Source of the DNA: AE-B3B sp964543295
GTDB lineage: Bacteria; Aerophobota; Aerophobia; Aerophobales; AE-B3A
Length of the DNA: 64,000 bases
NCBI GenBank assembly: GCA_964543295.1
Contig: CAZIXA010000002.1
Coordinates: 1 to 64,000, forward strand
Direction of reading: 5' to 3'
Both the position numbers and the translations under genes were made by a program. The notes beneath the pieces were generated by a model. It saw only the letters and a list, made by a program, of their open reading frames with translations. It searched no databases and was not told where the DNA came from. Shown piece by piece: positions 7,818 through 15,640 of this stretch. Every line of letters begins with the position of its first letter. The first letter of the stretch is position 1.

Positions 7818-8570
7818 GTGCATAACATAAAGCTCATTTTAGAGTACGACGGTAGTTCTTATCATGGATGGCAAAAACAACCCGGACTTCCTACTATCCA
7901 GACTACACTGGAAGACAGTATATTTCCCATTTTTCGAGAAAGAATAGAAACAGTGGCTGCCGGAAGGACTGATGCCGGGGTTCATGCCAAAGGTCAGGTA
8001 GTAAATTTTCTCACTCATGCCTCGATTTCTTCCACTTCCATCCAACCTGCTTTAAATAGTTATTTACCTAAAGATATAAGAGTCAAGAAGGTGCATCAGG
8101 TAGATATGGACTTTCACGCCCGAAAGTCTGCTCTAAGAAGAGTTTATGGGTACTTAATCTATAACAGCAGTTTTCTTTCCCCCTTCTACCGTAATTTCGT
8201 GTGGTGGGTTCCCTTTAATTTGGAGCCAGACCTAATGAGAGAGGCAGGTAAGTTTTTGATAGGCCAACACGATTTTTCATCATTTCAATCACAGGGAAGT
8301 TCAACCTCTTCAACCCTTCGAGAAATAAAAAAGCTCTCAGTTTTTAAGAGGAAAAAATTTATTGTCATTTATATTGAGGCTAATAGTTTTCTCTATAAAA
8401 TGGCTCGAAATATGGTAGGTACGCTAGTTGAGATAGGTAGGAAAAAGATAGCAACTGGCGAAATGAAAAAGATTTTGGAGGCAAAGGATAGAAGGATGGC
8501 TGGCCCGACAGCTCCGCCACAGGGTCTGTGTCTGGTGAGGGTAGAATACGGTAAGCATCGAGTGTGGTAG
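7818..8570 (+). CDS. truA: tRNA pseudouridine synthase A (positions 38-40)
   Basis: TruA converts U38-U40 of tRNA anticodon arms to pseudouridine. The N-terminal ILEYDGSSYHGWQKQP and the catalytic AAGRTDAGVHAKGQVVNF, with the nucleophilic Asp of GRTDAG, are present, as is the FLYKMARNMVGTLVEIGRKK segment. Length is 250 residues, normal. GTG 7818 has only a weak ribosome site. It closes the ribosomal operon before the promoter at 8576. Confidence 0.95.
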   Translation: MHNIKLILEYDGSSYHGWQKQPGLPTIQTTLEDSIFPIFRERIETVAAGRTDAGVHAKGQVVNFLTHASISSTSIQPALNSYLPKDIRVKKVHQVDMDFHARKSALRRVYGYLIYNSSFLSPFYRNFVWWVPFNLEPDLMREAGKFLIGQHDFSSFQSQGSSTSSTLREIKKLSVFKRKKFIVIYIEANSFLYKMARNMVGTLVEIGRKKIATGEMKKILEAKDRRMAGPTAPPQGLCLVRVEYGKHRVW

Positions 8571-8575
8571 AAAAG

Positions 8576-8603
8576 TTGACATAGCCTCGATTTCTAGTAG
8601 AAT
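8576..8603 (+). promoter_or_regulatory. Predicted sigma-70 promoter for mcsA-mcsB
   Basis: A perfect -35 TTGACA (8576-8581) and a -10 TAGAAT (8598-8603, 5/6) are separated by 16 nt, just after truA. Transcription would begin near 8610. This argues that mcsA-mcsB starts a new transcript rather than continuing the ribosomal operon. Confidence 0.65.
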
Positions 8604-8662
8604 AGGAGAGATGATGGGGATTGGTCGGCAAAAAAAAGACAATAATCATACCTAAGAAGAAA

Positions 8663-9157
8663 ATGATCTGTCAGGTTTGCGGAGAGAGAGAAGCTACATT
8701 TCATTTCAAGGAAATGATAAATGGACAGGTGAAAGAACTTCACTTATGTGAAATCTGCGCCAAAGAAAAAGGATTAAGTGAAACATTTTTTGTGCCCAGT
8801 TTTTCTCTGTCTAACCTTATGGCAGGCTTAACGGAACTTGAAGTCCCACTTTCTCAAGAGACTTCTGTCAGCTGTCCTCATTGCGGATTAAGTTATGAGG
8901 ATATAAAGAAGACGGGGAAAATAGGCTGTGGTTTGTGTTATCAGGCGCTTAAGGAATATCTAACTCCACTTCTAGAAAGAATTCAGGGTAAGGTTCGCCA
9001 TTTCGGCAAAGTTCCCAGAAGAGGTAAAGTGAAAGACCAACGGGAAAGACGGATTTATGAATTGCGAAAAGAGCTAGAAAAGCTAGTGAGAAAAGAAGAG
9101 TATGAAAGGGCGGCTGAACTGAGAGATGAAATTCGTCGCTTAGAAAAAGAGAAATGA
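8663..9157 (+). CDS. mcsA: McsA-like zinc-finger UVR-domain activator of the protein arginine kinase
   Basis: McsA activates the arginine kinase McsB and marks proteins for Clp degradation in Gram-positive bacteria. Seen here are CQVC and CEIC near the N-terminus, then CPHC and CGLC: four CxxC knuckles. A C-terminal UVR helix pair follows (YELRKELEKLVRKEEYERAAELRDEIRRLE). The frame is open from TTG 8621, but ATG 8663 gives the usual start just before the first CxxC and leaves a 5' leader after the predicted promoter. The stop overlaps the mcsB start (ATGA). Confidence 0.88.
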   Translation: MICQVCGEREATFHFKEMINGQVKELHLCEICAKEKGLSETFFVPSFSLSNLMAGLTELEVPLSQETSVSCPHCGLSYEDIKKTGKIGCGLCYQALKEYLTPLLERIQGKVRHFGKVPRRGKVKDQRERRIYELRKELEKLVRKEEYERAAELRDEIRRLEKEK

Positions 9158-10209
9158 TTCTTCAGGAGATGGCTAATTCAGCCAGTCAATGGTCAAGAGG
9201 AGATGGACCAGAGGGAGAAATTGTTTTTAGTTGTCGAGTTAGACTGGCACGCAATCTAGAAGGTTTTACCTTTCCTCCTCGGGCTCACGATTCTGTATTG
9301 AGGGACGTTTCAGAGAAAGTTCTCAATGCTGTAAAAAAATCTGATTATCTAAAGAATAGTCGCCTCATCAACATAAGTGAACTTTCGGGCACAGAGAGAA
9401 GATTTCTTTTAGAAAGACACCTCATCAGCCTTGAGTTTAGCGCTGAAGGATCCCATAGATTTTTAGTTACCGAGAAAGGGGAGGTGATCTCTCTAATGAT
9501 AAATGAGGAGGATCATCTGCGTCTTCAGAGCATTCTTTCTGGACTCCAGTTAATGGATGCCTGGCGACTGAGTGATAAAGTAGACGATGAGTTAGAACAG
9601 AATTTAGATTATGCTTTCCTGCCTCAATGGGGTTACCTTACTTCTTGCCCAACCAATACTGGTACAGGAATGAGGGCTTCCTGTATGTTACATCTACCTG
9701 CTTTAGTAGTCACTCATAGGATCGATGAATTGCTCAAGAACATCTCTAAGTTAGGTTTAGTAGCAAGGGGACTGTATGGGGAGGGGACTAAATCTCAAGG
9801 TGATTTTTTTCAAATATCGAATCAGGTCACTCTCGGTCTGGGGGAGGAGGAAATAGTAGACAGTGTAGAAAGAGTGACCCGCCAAGTGGTAGGACAGGAA
9901 AAAAGGGCAAGGGAGATGTTAATTAAACGAAATGGAACTCAGCTTAAGGATCAGGTGGGCAGGGCGTACGGAACTTTAGTTAATGCTTACCTTATGAGTT
10001 CGGAGGAGGCGATAAGCTTGCTCTCAAAGCTAAGACTGGGAGTGAGCTTACATTTGTTCCCGCACCTTAGTATTCAGGCTCTAAATGAGCTATTTTTCAT
10101 GATCACTCCTGCTCAGCTTCAAGTTAAGGAAGGAAAGGAGATGTCTTCCTTGGACCGTGATGGATTAAGGGCAAAGATCATCAGAGAACGGTTGAGTGAG
10201 TTGAAGTAA
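9154..10209 (+). CDS. mcsB: Protein arginine kinase McsB
   Basis: McsB phosphorylates arginine residues of proteins with ATP, labelling them for ClpCP or inactivating regulators. The guanidino-kinase fold is recognisable from FSCRVRLARNLEGFTFP, the GYLTSCPTNTGTGMRASCMLHLPAL active-site region (catalytic Cys in SCPTN) and the VARGLYGEGT loop. Length (351) matches the family. It is coupled to mcsA by a 4-nt overlap. The usual partners ctsR and clpC are not adjacent; tilS follows instead. Confidence 0.94.
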   Translation: MILQEMANSASQWSRGDGPEGEIVFSCRVRLARNLEGFTFPPRAHDSVLRDVSEKVLNAVKKSDYLKNSRLINISELSGTERRFLLERHLISLEFSAEGSHRFLVTEKGEVISLMINEEDHLRLQSILSGLQLMDAWRLSDKVDDELEQNLDYAFLPQWGYLTSCPTNTGTGMRASCMLHLPALVVTHRIDELLKNISKLGLVARGLYGEGTKSQGDFFQISNQVTLGLGEEEIVDSVERVTRQVVGQEKRAREMLIKRNGTQLKDQVGRAYGTLVNAYLMSSEEAISLLSKLRLGVSLHLFPHLSIQALNELFFMITPAQLQVKEGKEMSSLDRDGLRAKIIRERLSELK

Positions 10210-10223
10210 AAGAGCCTTGAAAA

Positions 10224-11735
10224 ATGCCAATCACCGAAATTCTACTGAAAAAGGTGCAGGACACCATTAAAAAATATAAAATGCTTACTTCAAATACAAA
10301 GTTGGTGGTGGCAGTATCGGGTGGTCCAGATTCTGCTACCCTGCTTCATCTTCTTTTTAAACTGACACCGAAGTATAATTTAAGGTTATGGGTGGCACAT
10401 CTCAATCACGAGTTAAGGGGAGGAGAGGCAGATTTCGAAGCCGAATGGGTGAAAAAATTTGCCTTTAAGCTAGGAATTCCCGTGATTTCTGATACTTTCA
10501 ATGTGGCAGCACTGGCCAAAGAAAAGAGACTTTCTCTGGAAGAGGCCGCTCGACAAGTAAGATACGATTTTCTCGAAAAGGTTGCTAATCAGCTGGGGGC
10601 TAGCAGGATCGCCTTGGCTCATACAGCGTCTGATCAGACAGAAACCCTGTTAATGAGGTTAATGAGAGGATCTGGTCTGGATGGTCTTTCCGCAATACCA
10701 CCGGTTAGGGATAAGATCATCCGTCCGCTGATCGAGGTCTTTCGAGGCGAGATACAAGACTACTGTCGAGAGAATAACCTCCAACCTTGTTTGGATTCCT
10801 CTAATAGGGAGACTTCTTTTCTTCGCAACCGGGTCCGCCTTAATTTGATTCCTTACCTTTCTAGAGAATATGGTGACCAAATAGAAAAGGTTCTCTTTCA
10901 AACCACCAATCTCCTCAGGCAGGATAGTGAATATCTAAAAAGAGAAACTGAGAGGGTGTTTAGATCAGTTTTGGAGGAGAAAAGAAGTGAAGGGTTAGTT
11001 TTGAACGAGGGGAAATTGTCTTGTTTACACCCAGCTTTGCAAAGGAGGGTTCTTCGTAAAGCCATTGAAAAAATTAACGGGAATTTGAAGGGGATTACCT
11101 TTGATCACGTTGTGTCGGTTCTCAAGTTATATAAAACAAAGCAGTCCAAGCAATTGGATCTTCCTCATGGCTTGGTGATTCGACACCGCTACGGGAATTT
11201 GTTGATTAGTAACGAGAAAGAGAAGAGTTTGTCCTTTGTTCGTAATTTAATTATCCCGGGAACGACTAAGCTTACAGAGTTAAATCTAGCGCTGGATACG
11301 GAGTTAATCTCTGGGTTACCTGGTATCCATGCCCAGAAGGGCTCTCAGAAAAAGCTAGGGGAAGAATTTATTTCCTCTCGACGGTTCGGGGCTAGCCCCC
11401 CTCTAGCTTCAGCGAGAAACCTCAAATTTAATCAAACCCATTGTTTTCCGGAACCTCAGGCTCTATTTGATTTTGATAAACTTGAGCCACCTTTATACCT
11501 GCGAAAAAGAGAAAGAGGTGACCGATTTCATCCTTTAGGGATGAAGGGAAGTAAAAAGGTTAAAAATTTTTTTATTGACCTTAAGATTCCTTTAGAACAG
11601 AGGGAAAGAATTCCTCTCCTCATGGATAAGGACAAAGTAGTGTGGATAGTCGGTTATCGAATTGACGAGAGGTTCAGAGTAGATGAAGATACCAGATCCA
11701 TTCTCAAAGTTAGAATTCGGGAGTCCCATGATTGA
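10224..11735 (+). CDS. tilS: tRNA(Ile)-lysidine synthase
   Basis: TilS attaches lysine to C34 of tRNA-Ile(CAU) so that it reads AUA. The N-type ATP-pyrophosphatase motif SGGPDS is at residues 32-37, followed by WVAHLNHELRGGEAD and ALAHTASDQTETLLMRLMRGSGLDGL. The C-terminal TilS domain is visible from about 420 (LYLRKRERGDRFHPLGM...KKVKNFFIDLKIP). At 503 residues it is a full multi-domain form. Its stop overlaps the proposed hisB start. Confidence 0.95.
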   Translation: MPITEILLKKVQDTIKKYKMLTSNTKLVVAVSGGPDSATLLHLLFKLTPKYNLRLWVAHLNHELRGGEADFEAEWVKKFAFKLGIPVISDTFNVAALAKEKRLSLEEAARQVRYDFLEKVANQLGASRIALAHTASDQTETLLMRLMRGSGLDGLSAIPPVRDKIIRPLIEVFRGEIQDYCRENNLQPCLDSSNRETSFLRNRVRLNLIPYLSREYGDQIEKVLFQTTNLLRQDSEYLKRETERVFRSVLEEKRSEGLVLNEGKLSCLHPALQRRVLRKAIEKINGNLKGITFDHVVSVLKLYKTKQSKQLDLPHGLVIRHRYGNLLISNEKEKSLSFVRNLIIPGTTKLTELNLALDTELISGLPGIHAQKGSQKKLGEEFISSRRFGASPPLASARNLKFNQTHCFPEPQALFDFDKLEPPLYLRKRERGDRFHPLGMKGSKKVKNFFIDLKIPLEQRERIPLLMDKDKVVWIVGYRIDERFRVDEDTRSILKVRIRESHD

Positions 11736-12318
11736 TCGAAAAGCTAAGGTAGAAAGGAAAACCAAAGAGACAGAGGTCAGAATTTTTCTAAACCTTGATG
11801 GAAAGGGGGAGTCGAAGATTAACACTTCTTATCCTTTCTTGGACCATATGCTTTCTCTTTTCTGTTACCACGGTTTTTTTGATCTCGAGATATCTGCCAA
11901 GGGTGATACTCAGATTGATTATCATCATCTGGTAGAGGATGTTGGTATTTGTCTGGGAGAAGCAGTTAAAAATGGCTTGGGAGAAAAAAAGGGGATAAGG
12001 AGATACGGAAATTGTTTCGTTCCTATGGACGATGTATTGGTACAGGTAGCGCTGGATATTAGTGGTAGACCGCTCCTGGTTTTCAATTTTCCCTCGCAGG
12101 CGAAATCGCGAGCTTCCGACCTCGAACTGGCCAAGGAATTTTTCCAGGCTTTCTCATCTCATTCTGGCATTACCCTTCATATCAATCTTTGTTATGGGAA
12201 TGGTGTTCATCACTTAATGGAAGCTATCTTCAAAGCCTTTGCCCTAAGTTTGGATGAAGCAACAAGCCGTGAGCACAGAAGGAGGGGAGTTCCTTCTACC
12301 AAAGAGACCCTGGAGTGA
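11728..12318 (+). CDS. hisB: Imidazoleglycerol-phosphate dehydratase
   Basis: This enzyme carries out step six of histidine synthesis, a Mn-dependent dehydration. FLDHMLSLFCYHG, DYHHLVEDVGICLGEA, MDDVLVQVALDISGRP and YGNGVHHLMEAIFKAFA supply the conserved His/Glu metal ligands. The frame extends upstream to 11683 inside tilS, but ATG 11728 gives the normal 196 residues and follows CGGGAG. It is the single-function form, without a phosphatase domain. hisG is 8 kb downstream, so the his genes are scattered. Confidence 0.94.
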   Translation: MIDRKAKVERKTKETEVRIFLNLDGKGESKINTSYPFLDHMLSLFCYHGFFDLEISAKGDTQIDYHHLVEDVGICLGEAVKNGLGEKKGIRRYGNCFVPMDDVLVQVALDISGRPLLVFNFPSQAKSRASDLELAKEFFQAFSSHSGITLHINLCYGNGVHHLMEAIFKAFALSLDEATSREHRRRGVPSTKETLE

Positions 12319-12327
12319 GGTCTGTTT

Positions 12328-12783
12328 ATGCGGGCGGTAGTTCAGAGAGTAAGAGAAGCTTCGTGCGAGGTAAATGGAAAGTCAGTGGGATCTATTAGGA
12401 AAGGGATGGTTGTTTTTTTGGGTGTTGGTAGGAAGGATCAGTTGGTAGATGTACAGTATTTAGCTGAGAAGATAGCTAATCTTCGTATTTTCGCTGATGA
12501 AAAAGATAAAATGAATTTGTCCCTTGCGCAGGTGAAAGGAGAGGTTCTCGTTATTCCGCAATTTACGCTTTATGGAGATTGTAGAAAAGGCTTTCGTCCT
12601 GATTTCATGGAAGCAGCTCCACCAGATTTAGCCAGGAGATTTTATCTTAAATTCGTGGCATTAATGGGAGAAAAAGTAACCGTGGTTAAGGAAGGGAAAT
12701 TCGGCGCTAAGATGAAGATAAAAGTTGACAATGACGGACCGGTGACTTTGATTTTGAGCTCTGGTAGCACTTTTGTGAACTAA
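12328..12783 (+). CDS. dtd: D-aminoacyl-tRNA deacylase
   Basis: DTD removes D-amino acids (and glycine from tRNA-Ala) mischarged onto tRNA. The start MRAVVQRVREASCEVNG, the NLRIFADEKDKMNLSL block and the C-terminal NDGPVTLIL with its Gly-cisPro motif are typical. The conserved SQFTLY block reads IPQFTLYGD, so the family Ser is Pro, which is unusual. Length is 151 residues, normal. It follows hisB by 9 nt. Confidence 0.92.
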   Translation: MRAVVQRVREASCEVNGKSVGSIRKGMVVFLGVGRKDQLVDVQYLAEKIANLRIFADEKDKMNLSLAQVKGEVLVIPQFTLYGDCRKGFRPDFMEAAPPDLARRFYLKFVALMGEKVTVVKEGKFGAKMKIKVDNDGPVTLILSSGSTFVN

Positions 12784-12800
12784 GTGGTCATGGAGATAAA

Positions 12801-13910
12801 ATGGCAAAGGTGACTGTTGGCCTTGAGGTGGGTATGGGGGCAGTGAAAGCAGTGGAGTTAACTCACAGAAAAAACGGCTACCAGCTAGGAAAATTAGCTA
12901 AATTAGAGATACCATTTGAAGATCATGGCTACACCAAGAGAGAAAAAATTATTGTAAAAGTCATTAAGGATCTCATCAACAAATACAGGATTAATACCAG
13001 GCGAGTTGTTTCAGGCGTGGGAGGGGAGTCGGTTATTGTGAGAAGGATAACCTTGCCCCTGATAACAGAAAAAGAAATTTCCCAGGCTGTCAAATGGCAG
13101 GCAGAAGAGTATATCCCGTATTCTATGGACCAAATTTATCTAGGATATCATGTTCTTAATCAACGTTTTTCCGAAGAAAAAAGAGAGGAAATGGTGGTGA
13201 TATTGGTAGGAGTGAAGCGTGAAACCATTGAGAAGCATCTTTGGCTTCTGCACCAAGCAGGGGTTTCTCCTCAAGCCATAGGTGTAAATACTGTCGCTTT
13301 ATTTAATGTTTTTCAGTTGTCTAATCTGGATGAAACCGATGGGACAGCAATTCTCGAGATTGGACATAGCACAACTAGTATTGTTCTTCTGGATAAGGGC
13401 AGCCCTTCTTTGATTAGAGACGTGAACCTGGCTGGATTTCACATTACTGAGACTATAGCTGAGAAAATAGGTACTAGTTTTGCGACGGCGGAACAGATAA
13501 AGCAAAGATACGGACTTGTGACCTCAAATGGAAGTGAAGGAGAAGTCGACCTTAATGATGGACTGAAAGAACTTATCACAAAAGGGAAAGTAGACAAATC
13601 TCTGGTAGATCAGGTAATCAAAAAATCTATGGAAGATCTGGTGGAGGAAATAATTCGCTCCTTTGAGTATTACGCTTCCCAGAGAGAGGGAAGGCCCATA
13701 AAAAAAGTTGTCTTGAGTGGAGGTACTTCACAGCTACGCAATATAGACAAATTTTTGTGGCAAGAATTGGGACTGCCGGTCGAAATAATCAGCCCTTTCG
13801 CCAAAATTACCTATGAGTCGAAAAAGTTTCAACTAGACTACCTGGCTAGAGTTGGTCCTATGTTTACTGTAGCCTTAGGTTTTGCTCTTCAGGAGGTAAA
13901 GCAAATTTGA
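12801..13910 (+). CDS. pilM: Type IV pilus assembly ATPase-fold protein PilM
   Basis: PilM is a cytoplasmic actin/FtsA-like protein that binds the N-terminal tail of PilN and links the pilus motor to the alignment complex. The 369-residue product begins KVTVGLEVGMGAVKAVEL. It contains VKWQAEEYIPYSMDQIYLGYHVL, an actin-like phosphate loop (AILEIGHSTTSIVLL) and VVLSGGTSQLRNIDKFL, all features of the PilM family. The 3' end overlaps pilN by 4 nt and starts the order pilM-N-O-P-secretin. Confidence 0.93.
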   Translation: MAKVTVGLEVGMGAVKAVELTHRKNGYQLGKLAKLEIPFEDHGYTKREKIIVKVIKDLINKYRINTRRVVSGVGGESVIVRRITLPLITEKEISQAVKWQAEEYIPYSMDQIYLGYHVLNQRFSEEKREEMVVILVGVKRETIEKHLWLLHQAGVSPQAIGVNTVALFNVFQLSNLDETDGTAILEIGHSTTSIVLLDKGSPSLIRDVNLAGFHITETIAEKIGTSFATAEQIKQRYGLVTSNGSEGEVDLNDGLKELITKGKVDKSLVDQVIKKSMEDLVEEIIRSFEYYASQREGRPIKKVVLSGGTSQLRNIDKFLWQELGLPVEIISPFAKITYESKKFQLDYLARVGPMFTVALGFALQEVKQI

Positions 13911-14482
13911 TCAGGATAAATCTATTACCAAGAGAGCTAATCGAAAAGAAAAAAATTGGCGCCTTTGTGGTTTTTGTGTCAATTTCTATTCTGTTCAGTG
14001 TCCTGATCTGTGTTCTCCTTTTCCTTCCCCTGAGAGATGAGCTCCAAGCCGCAAAACGGCGATTAGAGTTGGAACGACTAACACTAAGAAAATACCGACC
14101 GATCCTGCAGGAATTGGAAGAATTAAAGCGTGAAGAGAGCGAGCTTCAAGCAAGGTTGACCTCGGTTGAAAATTTAATCGTCTCGCGGTCTCCTTGGTCA
14201 CAGGTGTTGTATGAAATAAGCCGAGCTTTACCCGAGAAAATCTGGCTCACTGAACTCACTAAAGAGACTCAAGGAAAAGAACAGATTCTAGCCATTGAGG
14301 GAAGTAGCCTCAGTAAAACCATTGATATAGGTAAGTTTATGGAAAATTTAACCAAGTCACCTCTTTTTACAGAAGTAGCTCTCTTGGGAGTGACCAAGAG
14401 AGCTATGGATAAAAGAGAAGTAATGGATTTTGCCATTAGTTGTAAGCTGAGGGGACCCGTTCCTTTCAAGAAGGGACTATAG
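13907..14482 (+). CDS. pilN: Type IV pilus inner-membrane protein PilN
   Basis: PilN forms a heterodimer with PilO, and its cytoplasmic N-terminus docks into PilM. The PilM-binding motif INLLPRE is at residues 3-9, followed by one transmembrane helix (about 19-42), a coiled coil (about 45-90) and a periplasmic ferredoxin-like domain. It starts at TTG 13907, ten bases after AGGAGG. Length is 191 residues. Confidence 0.9.
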   Translation: MIRINLLPRELIEKKKIGAFVVFVSISILFSVLICVLLFLPLRDELQAAKRRLELERLTLRKYRPILQELEELKREESELQARLTSVENLIVSRSPWSQVLYEISRALPEKIWLTELTKETQGKEQILAIEGSSLSKTIDIGKFMENLTKSPLFTEVALLGVTKRAMDKREVMDFAISCKLRGPVPFKKGL

Positions 14483-14483
14483 T

Positions 14484-15155
14484 TTGATTTTCACACTAAG
14501 GGGTAGAATAGTAGTTGGATTGGGGATTTTTCTCGGGGTCATTTCCTTTTTTTATTGGGGATTTTACTATCCTCAGGCTAAACTTGTTGAAAAAATAAAC
14601 CGAGAGGTGAAGGGGGACAATCTAAGAATTGCACAGATTAAGAAGAAAGTGGTTGAATATGAAAAGTTAAAAGAGGAGTACCAGGCGATGACCTTAAAAC
14701 TGACTTCTCTGGAGAGCTATCTGGTTAAGGAAGACGAAAGTTTTTCTGCGTTTCAAGAATTGGGTCAGATGTCGAAGAAATACGGGATTGATTATGTGAA
14801 GATAGTTCCTGAGGAGGTTATAGGGGGGCAATATTACAATCGAATTCCGGTGAGAATTCATTTGTTTTCTACCTATCATGCCCTGGGTATGCTTCTATCA
14901 GCCATGGATAAAAGAGATAGGATGATGGGTCTATGGGTTGATGGGATTAAAATGCGAGGGGTAAGGAAAGGGGAGGAGAGTTTTGAGGAGAAAGAGAAAT
15001 ATACGGTGGAGGTAGATCTTCTTTTATCCTTATATACGTCTAAAGCAGAGTTAACTGCCAAAAAGACCCCCAAAATTTCAAGTTCTCAATCTGCAAAAGA
15101 GACGCAAAAGGGTAAAGACAAGCGGCTTCGACGGAGTCGAGGAAAAGAGGAATGA
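14484..15155 (+). CDS. pilO: Type IV pilus inner-membrane protein PilO
   Basis: PilO partners PilN in the alignment complex. It has a short basic N-terminus, one transmembrane helix (about 9-29), a coiled coil (about 33-78) and a periplasmic domain with YGIDYVKIVPEE and VRIHLFSTYHALGMLLSAM, typical of PilO. A lysine- and serine-rich tail (about 190-223) is longer than usual. TTG 14484 follows GAAGGGA. The 3' end overlaps the next gene by 4 nt. Confidence 0.87.
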   Translation: MIFTLRGRIVVGLGIFLGVISFFYWGFYYPQAKLVEKINREVKGDNLRIAQIKKKVVEYEKLKEEYQAMTLKLTSLESYLVKEDESFSAFQELGQMSKKYGIDYVKIVPEEVIGGQYYNRIPVRIHLFSTYHALGMLLSAMDKRDRMMGLWVDGIKMRGVRKGEESFEEKEKYTVEVDLLLSLYTSKAELTAKKTPKISSSQSAKETQKGKDKRLRRSRGKEE

Positions 15156-15640
15156 AGGGAAAGATAATCTTTTCGATTGTCTTAGGTGCCGGGGTAATGA
15201 TGAGCATTTCTTTCTATGGATGTTTTGCTTTGAAAGGAGAGGAAAGGGACATCGAAATAGAGTCTTTTTTACCGCCAATTTTTTTCTACAACAGCGAGGG
15301 GTTGCGGGATCCTTTTATTCCTTTAGTGGCTAAAGAAAGAATTGTAGTAGTTGAAGAAAAGAAAAGGATAGCACCAGAGGTAGAAAAGGCGGAAAAGACG
15401 AAACAAAAGGTGGAGAAACCAAAACCGAAAAAAATAACCACAGACTCAGGATATAGACTAATCGGGTTGGTATGGGATAAAAAAGGGGTTTTTGCTTTAA
15501 TTGAGGGAAAAAATGGGAAATGGATTGTGAAAAAGGATGATCAGATAGAGAAGTTTCAAGTGTTTAAGATCGAGGCCAAAAAGGGTGAGGTTAGCCTGAT
15601 TGGCGAAGAGAAAATAGTTAAGCTGAAGATGAGAGAATGA
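15152..15640 (+). CDS. pilP: PilP-like pilus assembly protein
   Basis: In type IV pilus systems PilP joins the PilNO complex to the secretin N0 domain. The 162-residue protein has an N-terminal hydrophobic segment (about 5-24, ending near a Cys). It then has the typical GLRDPFIPL motif (about 51-59), a charged linker rich in Lys/Glu, and a small beta domain (YRLIGLVWDKKGVFALIEG...). Family assignment rests on motif and position; overall similarity is modest. Confidence 0.8.
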   Translation: MKGKIIFSIVLGAGVMMSISFYGCFALKGEERDIEIESFLPPIFFYNSEGLRDPFIPLVAKERIVVVEEKKRIAPEVEKAEKTKQKVEKPKPKKITTDSGYRLIGLVWDKKGVFALIEGKNGKWIVKKDDQIEKFQVFKIEAKKGEVSLIGEEKIVKLKMRE

